From Phocoena phocoena (Eukaryota; Chordata; Mammalia; Artiodactyla; Phocoenidae): DNA of 64,000 nucleotides. The notes beneath the pieces are model-generated. The model had not been told where the DNA came from, searched no databases, and saw only the letters and a program-made list of their open reading frames with translations. This document shows, piece after piece, positions 22,041-34,320 of this stretch. Position numbers and translations under genes: made by a program. The number at the start of each line of letters is the position of its first letter. The stretch's first letter is position 1. The DNA is taken from the NCBI RefSeq assembly GCF_963924675.1, contig NC_089225.1:84045951-84109950 (forward strand). The letters are read 5' to 3'.

Positions 22041-24341
22041 CAGGCAGGGCAAGAGGGAGTGGAATTGGGAAGTAGGGTAGTGTCACAAATAAGTACAGCG
22101 TGATAGGAGTTTCCACGCTGAGATCTAGTGGAAAACGTATTTAAAAACAAGGGATTGAACAGGAGGAAATTGAATATGAAGAAAGACAGACAAATCTAGG
22201 TTTTCTTCCTGGAGGTTTTGCTCTTCTGTGTGAACTGTGGATATTTAAATAATCCATTTCAAAATTCCACCTAATCTGGTGGGAGAGGGAACTCGTTGTA
22301 GGACATAAAGCAGTAGTTTGTTAGACACAACTAAGGATATTGCTTAAAGAATACAGGATTGTGTTTCAAAAAGTTGTAATCTTTTCTTTCCTGGGAAGAA
22401 AGAAAGAGAGAAAGTGCCTTGAATTTGGAATGAAATACTTGAAAATGTATTTTACTGTTCCCATTTTAATAAACATAGAAAATATGGTTAATATAAAGTA
22501 AGACTAAAGGAACATAGTAATTTTACTTATTTCATGTGCTGTAATCTGTTTAATTTGTCACATTTTATTTCCTTCTAATCATTTGGATTCATAATTTTGG
22601 CAACACCTTACAAATTAAAAAATACCTTGGAACTATGATCAATACCCTCTTTTCCCTGATGGTGCCATTTAGTTTAACAACCACTGGCCATTTGCAGGAT
22701 GATAAGAGTCTGTGAAATCTACTTTACGAATGTTATATATTTGAGCAGTCAGGTATAAAGCAGGAGTGAGTTTGAGGCTCTGGAATTTATTCATCCAATA
22801 TTTAGTAAACTGTTGCCGTCCTTTATGAGGGCATCCCAATGAGGATGTCAATGAAAACACCAGAAAACCAATGAAATACCCATGTGGTCAACTCTGTAAC
22901 TTGTGGGAGGTGACAGTGAGTGTTTCAAGGACGATTCTGACATGATCCCCACCAATGTCGCATAGCCATAGACATCTGGGAAGTGACAGTAGCTGACAGA
23001 CCATGTTGGCACTGCAGAAATCAAAGATGGACTAGCTCAGTTGGAAGAAAAATGTCATGCTGACTAGGAGACTAAGAAGCCACGCGCAGCAGTGGCAGCC
23101 TGTGCTATTAACAGTAACTAACAGACAGATTGAGTCCAGTGAGGGCTGCAGGCCTCCCATCAGTCGCTCTGCCATACTTGTATTCACAGGAAGTTCTTTA
23201 CTGTCAGCAGTAGCTTCTCTCAGTAAAAGGGAAGAGACCGTTATGTTCATTCTCATGCTTCTGTTGGACGGTGACGGGTAAAGAATGCACCTCGTGTTAT
23301 GAACAGTAATGCAATTTTAATGTGAATTTAACCTTGAAAGTAAATGCTGAGCCATCCCTAATAGCATCGCTTAAAGTGTATTCCCAGTTCAGCTGCTGGT
23401 TCACCCTCATTCTTTCAAGATGGCAGCCCAGGAGTTGCAGTGTGTTTTAGGGCAATGGAATCAAAGGCCTGTGGACTGTGGAATTAAAATCATGGAGATA
23501 TCCTTGCTTTTGCTGTTTTAGCACCTTGGCCGCTGAGCACCCCTGGAGAAAAATCATCAAACTGAGTATTTTTACTTGGCTTGCTCCTTCTATGTTCCTT
23601 CAGTGGCAACCCTAAAACCTCACTGTTCTGATTAAGCTCCATCCCCATCCCTGGCCTCTCAGCTCTTAGTTGATGATCTTCCTAAGCTGCCTTATAGAAA
23701 AAAACAGAGCTTGAGGCTTGAATAAAGTTTCTCTGTTTTTCATCTTATTGTCTAAAAAAATTAATTTCTGCCCCCAAGACTTAGAATTGCTTCTCCTAGC
23801 CAGGCTAATTCTTCCACTTACCCTTTCAATCTCATGTCCTTCCTTCTACCCCCAGAATTTAACTTCATAGGCCCCTTCTCTCTCCTGTCTTTAACCTCTA
23901 CTGTACTGACTTGTCTCAGCTCTGCACTGTTAAAACCAAGAAGAGAAAACAAACAACCTCCTGTATTTCCTCCTTGCAGTCATTTCTCTGCAATGTCCTA
24001 ATCTTTCCCCTTTCTCCTTTCTTAGACAAGTTACTTAAATGAGTTGTTTAAAGAACATGATGATCTCACTTCACCTCCTCGTTCTGCAATTCAGGTTTCT
24101 GCCCTTATAATTCACTGAGGCTCCTTGACAATTTGAAAGTTCAGCCAGGACTAGAGTAAGAGGAAGTATTGCATGGCAAATGAGAAGATCATTAGGCCAG
24201 GATGGAAGACTGTCAGAGCCGATGGGCTCTTAGTGTTAAGTATTTTTTCTTGCCCTTTTTATTGGTTTGTTTTTATTTTTTGGTGTGTGTATGTTTGTTC
24301 CATTTGAATGACACCTAAGCATTCATTGAGGGCTAGACTTG
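22041..24341. other. 2.3 kb without recognised genes or repeats
   Basis: The patch at 22900-23480 is less AT-rich and holds an open frame in each direction (about 74 codons), but there is no motif. The patch at 23590-24130 is pyrimidine-rich on the plus strand. I cannot assign either. Confidence 0.5.
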
Positions 24342-24544
24342 TTTTTTTTGCGGTACGTGGGCCCCTCACTATTGTGGCCCCCCCCACCGCCGCAGAGCAC
24401 AGGCTCCGGACACGCAGGCTCAGCGGTCATGGCTCACGGGCCCAGCTGCTTCGCGGCATGTTGGATCTTCCCGGACCGGGACACGAACCCGCGTCCCCTG
24501 CATCGGCAGGCGGACTCTCAACCACTGCGCCACCAGGGGAGCCC
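24342..24544 (-). mobile_element. CHR-2-like SINE
   Basis: This antisense copy has a short T tail. The 8-bp duplication ctagactt lies at 24333-24340 and 24545-24552. The usual 'cctctcccgttgcg' is altered to a run of Cs with a 'ccgccg' insert near 24380. Confidence 0.9.
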
Positions 24545-24552
24545 CTAGACTT

Positions 24553-25185
24553 AGGTTTTTAATGAACTTCCAGCCTTTAAGGAATACTTTAAACTCAATA
24601 AACTAAAAATATTATCCAGAATTCCTGACTCAGTTATGTAGGAAACTACATATTGATGATTGGTTTCTAAACAAAGGTCAAGTATTTTCAGTCACGGTTT
24701 TCCTGTAATTTTACCGTAACAAATAAACATACGAATTTTCTGTGGGATATCTTTATCCATTTATGTGTGGTTTGTTCTCAACCTAGTTCCATAAAGTTCT
24801 CAGATAAGTGACTGCAGCACAATTTACTACTACAGTGATCAAGGGGAAGGAAATTCAAAAGAGGTTGGGGGGAGACAAGGGGCTCAGGATGACAGAACGT
24901 GAGCAGTGACGCAAGGATAAAACCTACGCTGTTTGTGTGGAGTAGGCCAATTAATTAATGGAGCGAAAATCGCAGGAGTTTGCTTTTACAAAGAGTAAAA
25001 GGTGTTGAGGCTGAGGCAGTAATTACATGTAGCTTAATCAAGAAATTTAGCTGTGAAATGTAAAGGAGAAGTTGAGCATTGGTTGGAATGAGCTTGGTCT
25101 TATAAAGGATTTATTGCATGGTACATGTTTATTTTCTAAAACTTGCAAAGCGTGTTCACTTGCATCTTTTCCTCTTCTCCTGAAA
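24553..25185. other. Non-coding sequence, no gene seen
   Basis: This is AT-rich to mixed sequence without recognised repeats. Confidence 0.5.
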
Positions 25186-25189
25186 AATC

Positions 25190-25350
25190 CTATTAGGTGT
25201 GATAGTAAAATTGTTATTGTTATTCCCTTTTTATAGTTGAGAAAATCATTTCAAAGTGTGAGTTGCATAGCCCAACAAAGTAGAGAGCACCTGAGTTGGG
25301 ATTTGAATGGAGGTTATCTTAATCTGCTCCTGTAAGCTTTCTGCTTTATG
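25190..25350 (-). mobile_element. MIR remnant, probable
   Basis: The order 'ttattgttattccctttt', 'atagttgagaaaatc', 'cctgagttgggatttgaatg' follows antisense MIR, with degraded middle parts. Confidence 0.55.
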
Positions 25351-25411
25351 AATCATCTTCCCTTTTAATTTAAGACTACTGGATAACAAAGGCAGAAAGA
25401 AAGAAACTTTT

Positions 25412-25558
25412 TTTTTTTTTTTTTGCGGTCCCGTTGCGGGCATGGCCCACGGGCCCAGCCGCTCCGAGGCACGTGGGATCTTCCCGCACTGGGGCACGAG
25501 CCCGCGTCCCCTGCATCGGCAGGCGGACTCTCGACCACTGCGCCACCAGGGAAGCCCC
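25412..25558 (-). mobile_element. CHR-2-like SINE, about 60 bp shorter than normal
   Basis: The head half is normal, but the tail half is reduced. Relative to neighbouring copies, about 28 bp after 'gcggt' and about 33 bp after 'cccgttgcgg' are missing. The flanking duplications agaaagaaactttt (25398-25411) and agaaaggaactttt (25559-25572) differ at one site. Both ends are therefore genuine, and the shortening is internal. Confidence 0.9.
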
Positions 25559-25680
25559 AGAAAGGAACTTTTAAATAATGATAGAGAAGTTGTTGGGAAA
25601 AGAAGGGCTGGTTGTGAAAACAAAGTCTCTCAGTAGTTAGAACAGGTTCTAGAATGTGGTGGGTGGCAGCTGCCCTTACT

Positions 25681-26232
25681 CTTTCTTAAAAAATTTATGT
25701 ATTTATTTTTGGCTGCGTTGGGTCTTCGTTGCTGTGCAGGGGCTTTCTCTAGTTGCGGCGAGCGGGGGCTATTCTTCGTTGAGGTACGCAGGCTTCTCAT
25801 TGCGGTGGCTTCTCGCTGCGAAGCACGGGCTCTAGGCACTCGTGCTGCAGTAGTTGCGGTTCGCAGGCTCTAGAGCGTATGCTCAGTAGTTGTGGCTCAC
25901 GGGCTTAGTTGCTCCGCGGCATGTGGGATCTTCCCAGACCAGGGCTCGAAACTGTGTCTCCTGCATTGGCAGGTGGATTTTTTTTTTTTTTTTTTTTTTT
26001 GCGGTACGCGGGCCTCCCGCTGTTGTGGCCTCTCCCGTTGCGGAGCAACAGGCTCCGGACGCGCAGGCTCAGCGGCCATGGCTCACGGGCGCAGCCGCTC
26101 CGCGGCATGTGGGATCTTCCCGAACCGGGGCACGAACCCGTGTCCCCTACATCGGCAGGCGGACTCTCAACCACTGCGCCACCAGGGAAGCCCGGCAGGT
26201 GGATTCTTAACCACTGCACCACCAGGGAAGCC
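25681..26232 (-). mobile_element. CHR-1-like SINE, split by a younger SINE
   Basis: This is a long-form SINE whose tail side starts near 25681 and whose head ends at 26232. The duplicated target, starting cagctgccctta, is at 25667-25678 and 26233-26244. The element is interrupted by a short-form SINE at 25980-26193. The two parts join cleanly once that insert and one copy of ggcaggtggatt are removed. Confidence 0.92.
25980..26193 (-). mobile_element. CHR-2-like SINE nested in CHR-1-like SINE
   Basis: The T tail starts at 25980 and the head ends 'gggaagcccg' near 26193. The 12-bp duplication ggcaggtggatt (25968-25979 and 26194-26205) is itself part of the host SINE's tRNA-like head. The insertion therefore destroyed the head region that contains the host's pol III promoter. 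Insert and host are in the same orientation. Confidence 0.95.
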
Positions 26233-26251
26233 CAGCTGCCCTTATTCTTAA

Positions 26252-26937
26252 AGAGGTAGAAAGATATTCATTCTCTGCTATTTGAGGACAGGTTGACAGG
26301 TTGAATATAGGATCCGGGATTTAGAATGGGTTAAGTGAAGAGTCTTGGTGGGTATGGGGTGAGGGCCTCATTGCATGTAGTCCCCAGGTGAGGCCTGACA
26401 CAAAGCCTTCGACGAACATTTGCTGGTGATGGTGCAAAATAATCCATTTGGCTGAAAGTTTTAATTGGGCCTTAGGTAGCCATGCAACTGTGTATTCGTG
26501 ACTGCTGTTGGCCAGTTTTCACGGACTATTGAAATATAAAAACTGAGCACTTGGCTCCGGGGTTGCCAGGCTTTTTTCCACATTGATCCCGATGTTTCTT
26601 TCAGAACCAGCTCTTGCAGGAAAAAGAACTTAGAGATTTGTACACTCTCACCATGTTCCTTGGATTCTTGCCTACCTCCTCAGTGAGAAGAGGCAAACTG
26701 TGCTTCTGGAGGCACTAACCGGCTCGTCCCCCAGGCTCTTGTTTCCATAAAGCTGAAACTCTTGTTGCAATAAACCTACAAATGACTGTCCATCTCACAG
26801 ATGCTTAAGATGTGATTTTTATGGCATAATCTTGAAGTGTGATACCTAGCAGCCATCTCCTATGTCTCACAATGTTAATATATCAATAACATATATATTA
26901 CAACTTTGTTTCTTAAATTACCTTCTTCAGGTACTGT
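26252..26937. other. Non-coding sequence, no gene seen
   Basis: No repeat is recognised. The composition is more balanced than in the flanks. Confidence 0.5.
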
Positions 26938-27035
26938 TAAATTATGAGCCTCCAGAGGATGAAAGGTGCATCATTTTATCATGCAGCAAAGCACTATTTA
27001 GGCATTTGGTAAATGCTTTGGTCTCATGTGTAAAA
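26938..27035 (+). mobile_element. L2 3'-end remnant, tentative
   Basis: 'aaattatgagcctccagagg' and then 'ggcatttggtaaatgcttt' resemble the start and end of the L2 3' region. The identity is low. Confidence 0.4.
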
Positions 27036-28134
27036 GTTGCTGTTACATGACTTATTATTTTTATAATCCAACAGTGGCCTGCTTTCTTTGTTACATACTT
27101 TCTTTGGACAGTTTAACCCCTTGGGTTAACCATTCATTTTTTATTTTTGCGTTGCATTATTTTCCACTCCAAATGAGTAAATAAATTGAAAGACCAGATT
27201 AGTATTTATATCGTTATGACTATTGTGACCATTGATTCTTCCTTCTTTTGTTTTTTCCTTTTTATATAAATCATTATTCTTTTCATTTCCCTCAAGTTAC
27301 AGGCCATTTAATACACACACCGGTATATGTATATATATTAAGATGTATATTCATGTCTATATCTATATAAATGATGGCTATGCCTTGGGTTTTAAATGGT
27401 TAATTTCTATAGCGTGGCTTTGCTGCTTTGTAAGCAAGTTTTCTGTACCATAGCATTTTGTCATATATAGCAAAATGAGTATGTAGTTTTTTACATGCTC
27501 AAATTGATGTTAAAACTGCAGACGGAAGAGTACTTGGCTTTCTTAAACTTATGCCCATCCTCCTAAAAGCAATCTTGCAAACAGATGTAGGGGAAAAAAT
27601 AGTGAGAAGGCTGTTGTCTTTCAGAAGAAAAAAACTGCATAGTGATATTCTGAAAGGCTCTCATTGGAGAATAAAGGATGTAATCTCTGCATTAAACACA
27701 GATGGAACATTTCAGTCTCAGCTGTCATTGAAGAATTTCCATATTAGTTTGGATTGCACACCTTTGGGGCATGTATAAATGACAGTGATAAAACTACCTC
27801 TTTGCTGAGCTGGAGTGCACAACATCCCTTTATCTGTGCCATCTGGTGCTACAGAGGATGGCTAATTCTCTCTGCCATGATTTTTCTTTCTTTGGGATTT
27901 ATAGACTTTTTTAGCATAGAATGTGTTTGACCAAAATCAGTCTTTGCTCAGATTTCAGTGGCAACAGATTGAAAAGAGAAATGGAATTCTAAGATTAAAA
28001 GTGTAGGAGGAGGCAGAGAAGTTAGCTTGATGCACTGTTAGATATTTTGGAGGGTGGTGGTTGATTACAAATATGGTGCTTTGTAAGCCTTGACCATATC
28101 TACCTCCTTAGTGGTGGAAAACTGTTCCTAGTTT
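27036..28134. other. Non-coding sequence with AT/TG simple repeat
   Basis: An imperfect acacac/tatata patch lies at about 27310-27370. A 75-codon open frame at 27551-27778 has no recognisable motif, and I do not call it a gene. Confidence 0.5.
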
Positions 28135-28144
28135 TGTTTTTGCC

Positions 28145-28349
28145 ATTTTTTTTTTTGCGGTACGCGGGCCTCTCACTGTTGTGGCCTCTCCCGTTGCGGA
28201 GCACAGGCTCTGGACGCGCAGGCTCAGTGGCCGTGGCTCACGGGCCCAGCCGCTCCGCGGCACCTGGGATCTTCCCAGACCGGGGCATGAACCCGTGTCC
28301 CCTGCATCGGCAGGTGGACTCTCAAACACTGAGCCACCAGGGAAGCCCC
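28145..28349 (-). mobile_element. CHR-2-like SINE
   Basis: This is an antisense copy with flanking duplication tgtttttgcc (28135-28144 and 28350-28359). The head contains 'ctcaaacactgagccacc' in place of the usual 'ctcaaccactgcgccacc', a private change in the promoter-side region. Confidence 0.92.
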
Positions 28350-28359
28350 TGTTTTTGCC

Positions 28360-29367
28360 GTTTTTTGCTATTGTTTGTAGCATAATAAAAATAAACAATT
28401 GCTGCTCTGGTTGTCACCCATTGAAGCAGTGAATGGTGGCTATTATGCCTTAGAGCTCTTACTTTATTGTGGATTCTGAAAATTGGATTACACTGCTTTA
28501 TCACCACTTCCTCAGTTTATCTATTTTAAGACCAATCCGAAGATTCATTGCCTGTTGGTCTTGTAATAACTTGTGTTCCTTTGTTGTCTACCATTGTCTG
28601 TGATTAAAATCAAAACAAAGTTATATTACCTTTTACTAACAAAAGAACATTCCTTGTATGAATTATGAATTCATGATAGAAGGTTTATAAATTATTAGGT
28701 TTTAATATTTCCCCCCAAATTGGGCTTAGGTTATGTAAAAAGCAATCTAGACCCACTTAGCAGTTTATTTGTTGTCACAGAACGCCAGTGAAAGAGGGGA
28801 CTTTTCCCGGGATGAGTTCAGCAGAGAACTGTACTAGGCAGAACTCTCTAAATTGGTCATCAGTAGGACCACCTTTGAACTGTCTGAGTCCGGGATATAG
28901 TCATGAGAAATATGAAGGAAACATTTAACCAAGTGAAACTGGGAGTTCTTTGAGTTAAAAGCTGCATAACATTAAATGATTTAAATTAATGTTAAATATA
29001 CGATTACGTATGGTCTAGCTGAGTTATATTCATTTTTAAGTTCTTAGATAAGTGCAATCTGGTTAGAACCTGTTCTGACCAGATTGGGTTAGAGCAGAAC
29101 TCAGGTGAGTTGAGTGAACTCTGGCACCCTTTACAGTTCCCCAAGGTTATTTACCTTCCCCTTTTCATTCTGGAAGAGCAGGTTGAACCATCAAGCTCTC
29201 CTTTTGAGCTCACTTGCGGTGAGGTAGTTTGTTTCCTCTAAGCCTCCTAATTTACCCTTACCATCCTTTTTTGATGTAAAAAATAATTGTATGTTTTTTT
29301 GGTATGGTTTATCAAAATTAAACAGTTGTCAGGTCTACCAATGTGTAACTTGGTAAAAAGCCAGGAA
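28360..29367. other. Non-coding sequence, no gene seen
   Basis: This is AT-rich sequence without a recognised repeat or coding frame. Confidence 0.5.
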
Positions 29368-29381
29368 AACACTACCTTTCT

Positions 29382-29586
29382 TTTTTTTTTTTTGCGGTAC
29401 GCGGGCCTCTCACTGTTGCGGCCCCTCCCGTTGTGGAGCACCGGGTCCGGACGCGCAGACCCAGCGGCCATGGCTCACGGGCCCAGCCGCTCCGCGGCAC
29501 GTGGGATCTTCCCGGAACCGGGGCACAATCCCCTGTCCCCTGCATCGGCAGGCGGACTCTCAACCACTGCACCACCAGGGGAGCCT
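29382..29586 (-). mobile_element. CHR-2-like SINE
   Basis: This is an antisense copy with a perfect 13-bp duplication, aacactacctttc, at 29368-29380 and 29587-29599. It ends ccaggggagcct, so the first tRNA-like bases differ slightly from the common form. Confidence 0.92.
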
Positions 29587-29601
29587 AACACTACCTTTCT
29601 T

Positions 29602-30425
29602 ATCGCCCGTTCGTCAACCCATTGCCACACATAAGCAGTTGTGCAAAGGAGACGGACTGGATTTCAGAAACCTGACCTTGTTTCTTAGACACATTGGGTG
29701 GGAGCGGGTAGGAGGAGGAAACAGCACAGTTTTCCTCTGGCCATGGTTTTCTCTGGACATCCTCAGTGCCCCCAATATTCTGGTGCTGGGTAAGAAACCA
29801 TTGATAGGAGACCATTAATTTATTACCTTGCTCTTAGTCTAACATTCACAGAAGAAGAAAATAAGTATTTCTTGCTTCCCCCCTCCTTTGGAGACTTCCA
29901 AATTTAAGCAGTTACTAGAAGCCTGAAAACACGTTAATTAGTAAAACTCACATTTGTGTCTAATTCTAGTGATATATCTAACTTAACTATGGATATTTGG
30001 ACTAGGTAGGTATTAGCATTTAGATGTTCACTTTTACAAACCTGAGTAGGTTTATTGTGGCAGTAGACCATTGGAGAAAAATGCCTGATTTAATACAGAG
30101 ATTTTTTCAATATAGGACTACCTAATTTCTGCCTCTTGGGCTCAACTTTACAATGAGGGCACACACAGCACCCTAACTGAGCCTCTCAAGTTTCCATCCC
30201 ATTCCTAGCAGGGTGCTTGCCATTATGGTGTCTTTCACAATAATTTTTTTAGTGTTAAATGTTCATTAAAGGTGTTAAAGGTATTCACACAGAGAAGATA
30301 CAGGGTGAGCTTGGAAAACCTTACTTACCTAACCTAAAAGACACTCAGTCTAATGAAGTCACCTCAAAAGGAATCAGAAGCCAGCTGGACAGGACTTCAG
30401 TGGTAGAATTTTGAGCATCAAAAAT
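29602..30425. other. Non-coding sequence, no gene seen
   Basis: A 105-codon frame crosses from the SINE into 29818 but has no motif. The remainder is unassigned. Confidence 0.5.
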
Positions 30426-30429
30426 GAAG

Positions 30430-32060
30430 TCTATAATATATTGTAACACTGAATTTTAAAAATTGAGAAAGTAGCATTAAACATAGTGATATACAGTAAT
30501 ACTACTACAAATAACATAAAATGAAATACTTAGGAATAAGTATGACAAAATATGTGCAAGATCTGTATGTTGTAAACTACACAACATTGCTGAGAGAAAA
30601 AAGACTGATTTAAATGAAGAGAACATTTTTATGGATCAGACTGTTACTAAATTGATAATTTTCCTCAAATTGATTATATATAGATTTAGTGCGTCACCAA
30701 CAAAACTCAGCAAGTTTTTTTTTGGTAGGAATTGATAATCCAATTATGAAATTTAAATGGAAATATAAAGAAGCTGGAATAGTGAGAACAATTTTGGGAA
30801 AAATTGAAGAGAACTTACAGTACCTGATTGCAAGATTTTCTTAAGCTCCTTACGTAAAAACAGTGTGATAATGACATTAGGATAGAAAAATAGATCAATG
30901 AATAGAACTCAGAAAGAGACCTTCTTTATGTCTACTAATTTTTAATAAATGCCTCCCCCCCCTCAGGCAATTAAGTTGGGGAGAGGATAGTCTGGTTAGT
31001 AAACGGTGCTAATAAAATTGGATATTTATATGCAAATACAAAAACAACTCTATCGATATACAAAAAATTATTTTAAATGGATCATAGATTTATGAAATTT
31101 CTAGAAGAAAGCATTGGAGAAATTTTTTTCAATTTTAGGTTAGACAAATATTTCTTACCATAAAAGAAAAAAATGATAAATTGGACTTACTATCTGGCAT
31201 ATACAAATAACTCTTACTTTATACAAAAATTCATGCTGATTAAAAAATGAGCAAAGTATCTGAACAGACACACCAGGAAAGAAGATATAAAGATAGCCAG
31301 TAAGCACATCAAAAGGTGCACCAAGTCTCTAACCATTAGAGAATTGCAAGTTAAAAACTACAGTGATATCCCTATACTCATTGAAACAGCTAAAATTTAA
31401 AAAGTGAATATAGCAAGTATTGGCAAAGGTGCAGAACTGGAACTCTCAGACATTGCTGGTGGTAATTCAGAAAATGGTACAATCATTTTGGAAAACAGTC
31501 TGACGTTTTAAGTTAAACCTATGCTTGCTCAGCCAGTCCATTCTTAAGTATCTACCCGAAAGAAAGAAAATGCATGTTCACAGAAATACTTGTATGTGAA
31601 TGTTCATAGCACCTATACTCATAATAGCCCCAGACTAGAAACAACCCAACTGTCCATCACTTGGTAAATAGATGAACAAATTGTGCTCTAGTTATACAAT
31701 GAAATTCTCCTCAATAAAATGGAGCAACTCTTTTTTACATGCAGAAGAATGGGTGAATCTAAAAAGCATTTCGCAAAGTGAAAGAAGCCAGACACCAAAG
31801 ACTATATACTGTAATATGATTCCATTAAATGAAATTCTAAAAGGGCAAAACTGTAATCATGCAAATTAGATCAGTGGCTTCTGGGGGGTGAAGTGAGGGA
31901 ATTAACTGCAAAGGAGCAGGAGGGAACTGTTCGGTAGGAATGTTCTATATCTTGACTGTGGTGATGTTTGCACAACTATGTACATTTGTCCAAACTCAAG
32001 CTTTACCATTGAAATGGTATGTATATACCATTTTATTGTATGTATATTATTCCTCAAAAA
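30430..32060 (+). mobile_element. Ancient L1M-type fragment on the plus strand
   Basis: This is a strongly diverged L1 3' half in sense orientation. The phrase order includes 'gaaatacttaggaataagta', 'caagatctgtatgttgtaaa', 'cattgctggtggtaattcag', 'tggaaaacagtctgac', 'aacaacccaactgtccatca' and 'tgactgtggtgatgtttgca'. It covers the ORF2 C-terminal coding zone and 3'UTR with many stops. It is the only large plus-strand L1 in the window and is far older than the minus-strand copies. Confidence 0.8.
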
Positions 32061-33051
32061 AGCTGTTCAAAAGTAAGAATGTAGCTGTGCTTGAAAATGA
32101 AAAAGGAGAGGATTGAAAAAAATGAAAACATAACCCCCAAAAGAAAAAACAAGACAGTAGTCTGCCAACTACACATTTAGGAGGAATTACAGCGTTTATA
32201 AGATTATTTTGAAAATCCAAAAGTAGCAATTAATTCAATCAAGAGTCATCGATGCTGCTAAAAACCATTTGGAGAGGTTGTAGGAAAACAAGACATTTAC
32301 AAAGATTACTCTGCAAACTAGTGACTGCTTTTATTGGCTAAAATGTGCCTTTCCGGTGGCACCCATGCTTGTCATCAAAATATGTATCACCAGCAGTAGG
32401 TAACCTGACACCATGAGCTTCTTGATGTGCACCTCAATGAAATGTTCTTGCCCAAACTACTTAAGTGAAATCTAAACCAAGCTAAACTCTAAATCTAATT
32501 TCCAGTTTACAGGGAATATGAAGGATGGAGGAACACATTCAATGACATAAGTAAATAATTTGGCCAAATTCTAAATATAGGACACTCTACAAGACAGTTG
32601 GACTGGACTCTTCAAAAACTTACATCAGAAAAACCCAGGGGAACTGGGGAAACAATTGTAGATTTAAAGAGTCAAAAAAGGCAACCAAATGCAATGTGTG
32701 AAACTTGATTGGATTCTGATTAGGTTATAATCATAATAAAAGTTATAAAATATATAAAAGATACTTTAGGGCAAATGGGAAAATTTGAAAATATGAATGG
32801 ACCACTAGACAAAATGGAATTTCATTGACTTTTTGTGTGATGATAATATTGTGGTTATGACCAGAATGTTCTTAGGAGAAGCATGGTGTAGTATCCTGTA
32901 GTCTCCAACTTACTTTGGTTCAGAAATAAAGGAATGATACACACCAACACATGGATGAAGCAACTATCACAGAACATTAGTTAAGTTCAATCCAGGTAGC
33001 GGTTATATCAGCATTCATTTTACTCTTCTATGTGCTTAAAATTTTTTGATT
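32061..33051. other. Unassigned; right part may be another old retroelement 3' end
   Basis: From about 32650 to 33051 the order 'caaccaaatgcaatgtgtga', 'acttgattggattctgatta', 'aatattgtggttatgaccag' and 'attttttgattaaaaagttg' resembles a plus-strand old mammalian retroelement 3' end. I cannot name it. The 32061-32640 part is unassigned. Confidence 0.4.
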
Positions 33052-33061
33052 AAAAAGTTGA

Positions 33062-33263
33062 GGCTTCCCTGGTGGCACAGTGGTTGGGAGTCCGCCTGCC
33101 GATGCAGGGGACGGGGGTTCGTGCCCCGGTCCAGGAGGATCCCACATGCCGCGGGGCGGCTGGGCCCGTGAGCCATGGCCGCTAAGCCTGCGCGTCTGGA
33201 GCCTGTGCTCCGCAGTGGGAGAGGGCACAGTGGTGAGAGGTCCACGTACCCAAAAAAAAAAAA
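33062..33263 (+). mobile_element. CHR-2-like SINE
   Basis: This is a plus-strand copy with a 15-17 bp A tail and a perfect 10-bp duplication, aaaaagttga, at 33052-33061 and 33264-33273. It inserted at the A-rich 3' end of the possible retroelement to its left, a usual kind of target. Confidence 0.93.
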
Positions 33264-33279
33264 AAAAAGTTGAAACATA

Positions 33280-33639
33280 AGATCTGTACTCTCCTTTTTG
33301 GAAGCAGAGTTTTGAAAAGTAGTATGTTTCAAACTCTGAAGCTTCTAGTTCTTAAAAGACATGGTCAGTTAAGAAGACACATCCCTCTTTTTCTCACTTT
33401 TCCAAACCTCGGATCCATAGCGTACTAAGAGGGGAATATCTTTGAATTTCTTCATAGAGGGGAATGTCTTCGAATACTATAATTAAATTTTTTGTCAGAA
33501 ACTAACATTTAACTTATTTTTAACTTAGTTTAATTAAAGAAATCACAGCAAGTTAAAGGATAGACTTTAAAACTTTAACCTCATCAATTCCATATAGAAG
33601 AGTAGATTTAAAATCCAAGGCTAACTAATTATCTCAAAC
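33280..33639. other. Non-coding sequence, no gene seen
   Basis: The phrase gaggggaat occurs twice within a partly repeated stretch near 33430-33475 ('gaggggaatatctttgaatt' and 'gaggggaatgtcttcgaata'), a small imperfect duplication. Nothing else is recognised. Confidence 0.5.
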
Positions 33640-34130
33640 TTCACTACTTAAAACGAGACCAGGTTATTAGCTCACAGTTTCGCAGCTCAGCATTCTGGGC
33701 AGACTGAACTGGTTTCTCTGATTAGGTTCTTACAAGGTTGAGCCAGGCTGAGCTCTTACCTGGGAAGCTATGTTGGAAGAATTCAGTTCATGGGGGTTGT
33801 TGTGGTTCTGAGGTCCTTCTGTCCTTGCTGGCTGTCAGCCAGGGGTAGCTCTCTGATCCTAGAGGCCACCTGCACTCTCTCTTACATGTTCCCCTCCACC
33901 TGCAGACCAGCAACATCAAGAATTGTTTTCACACTTCACTTATGACTTCCTCTTCTGCTACCATCGGGAGAAAACTTTCTGCTTTTAAAGGACTGGTGTG
34001 ATTAGGCACACTAGAAAATATCTTAAGGTCAACTGTGCCATAGAACATAAAATAATTATAGAAATGATATATCACCACCTGCATAGGACCCACCTGTACT
34101 CAGAGGGGAGATTCTACAAGAGTGAGTATC
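33640..34130 (-). mobile_element. MLT1-like LTR (ERVL-MaLR), probable
   Basis: The order of phrases fits an antisense solo LTR of the MLT1 group: 'cactacttaaaacgagacc' (compare 'gtggcttaaaacaac'), 'gctcacagtttcgcagctc', 'aattcagttcatggggg', 'cttgctggctgtcagccagg', and on the right 'gtgtgattaggcacact' then 'atatcttaaggtcaa'. No internal retroviral sequence is present. The ends and subfamily are uncertain. Confidence 0.5.
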
Positions 34131-34281
34131 GGTGGGGTTATTCCTGGAATTTTACTTTGATTTCTAGGAGATAAAATATTTTCTGTAATGATAAATTACC
34201 TATTTTATCTATATTTTTAATAATAGAGAAACATTTTGATTACAAAAATCTTTGGGTTTTGATATTATGTTAGAAGGCAGG

Positions 34282-34288
<7 letters not shown>

Positions 34289-34320
<32 letters not shown>

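Noticed and set aside
25892..26251. A 119-codon open frame and similar 60-100 codon frames over each short-form SINE
   Set aside because: These are translations of the GC-rich SINE body. The same peptide phrases recur at every copy in both orientations and start or stop in the poly-T tail.
33640..34130. An endogenous retrovirus provirus around the LTR-like segment
   Set aside because: Only a degraded solo LTR-like segment is visible. No gag, pol or env-like frames or second LTR lie nearby.
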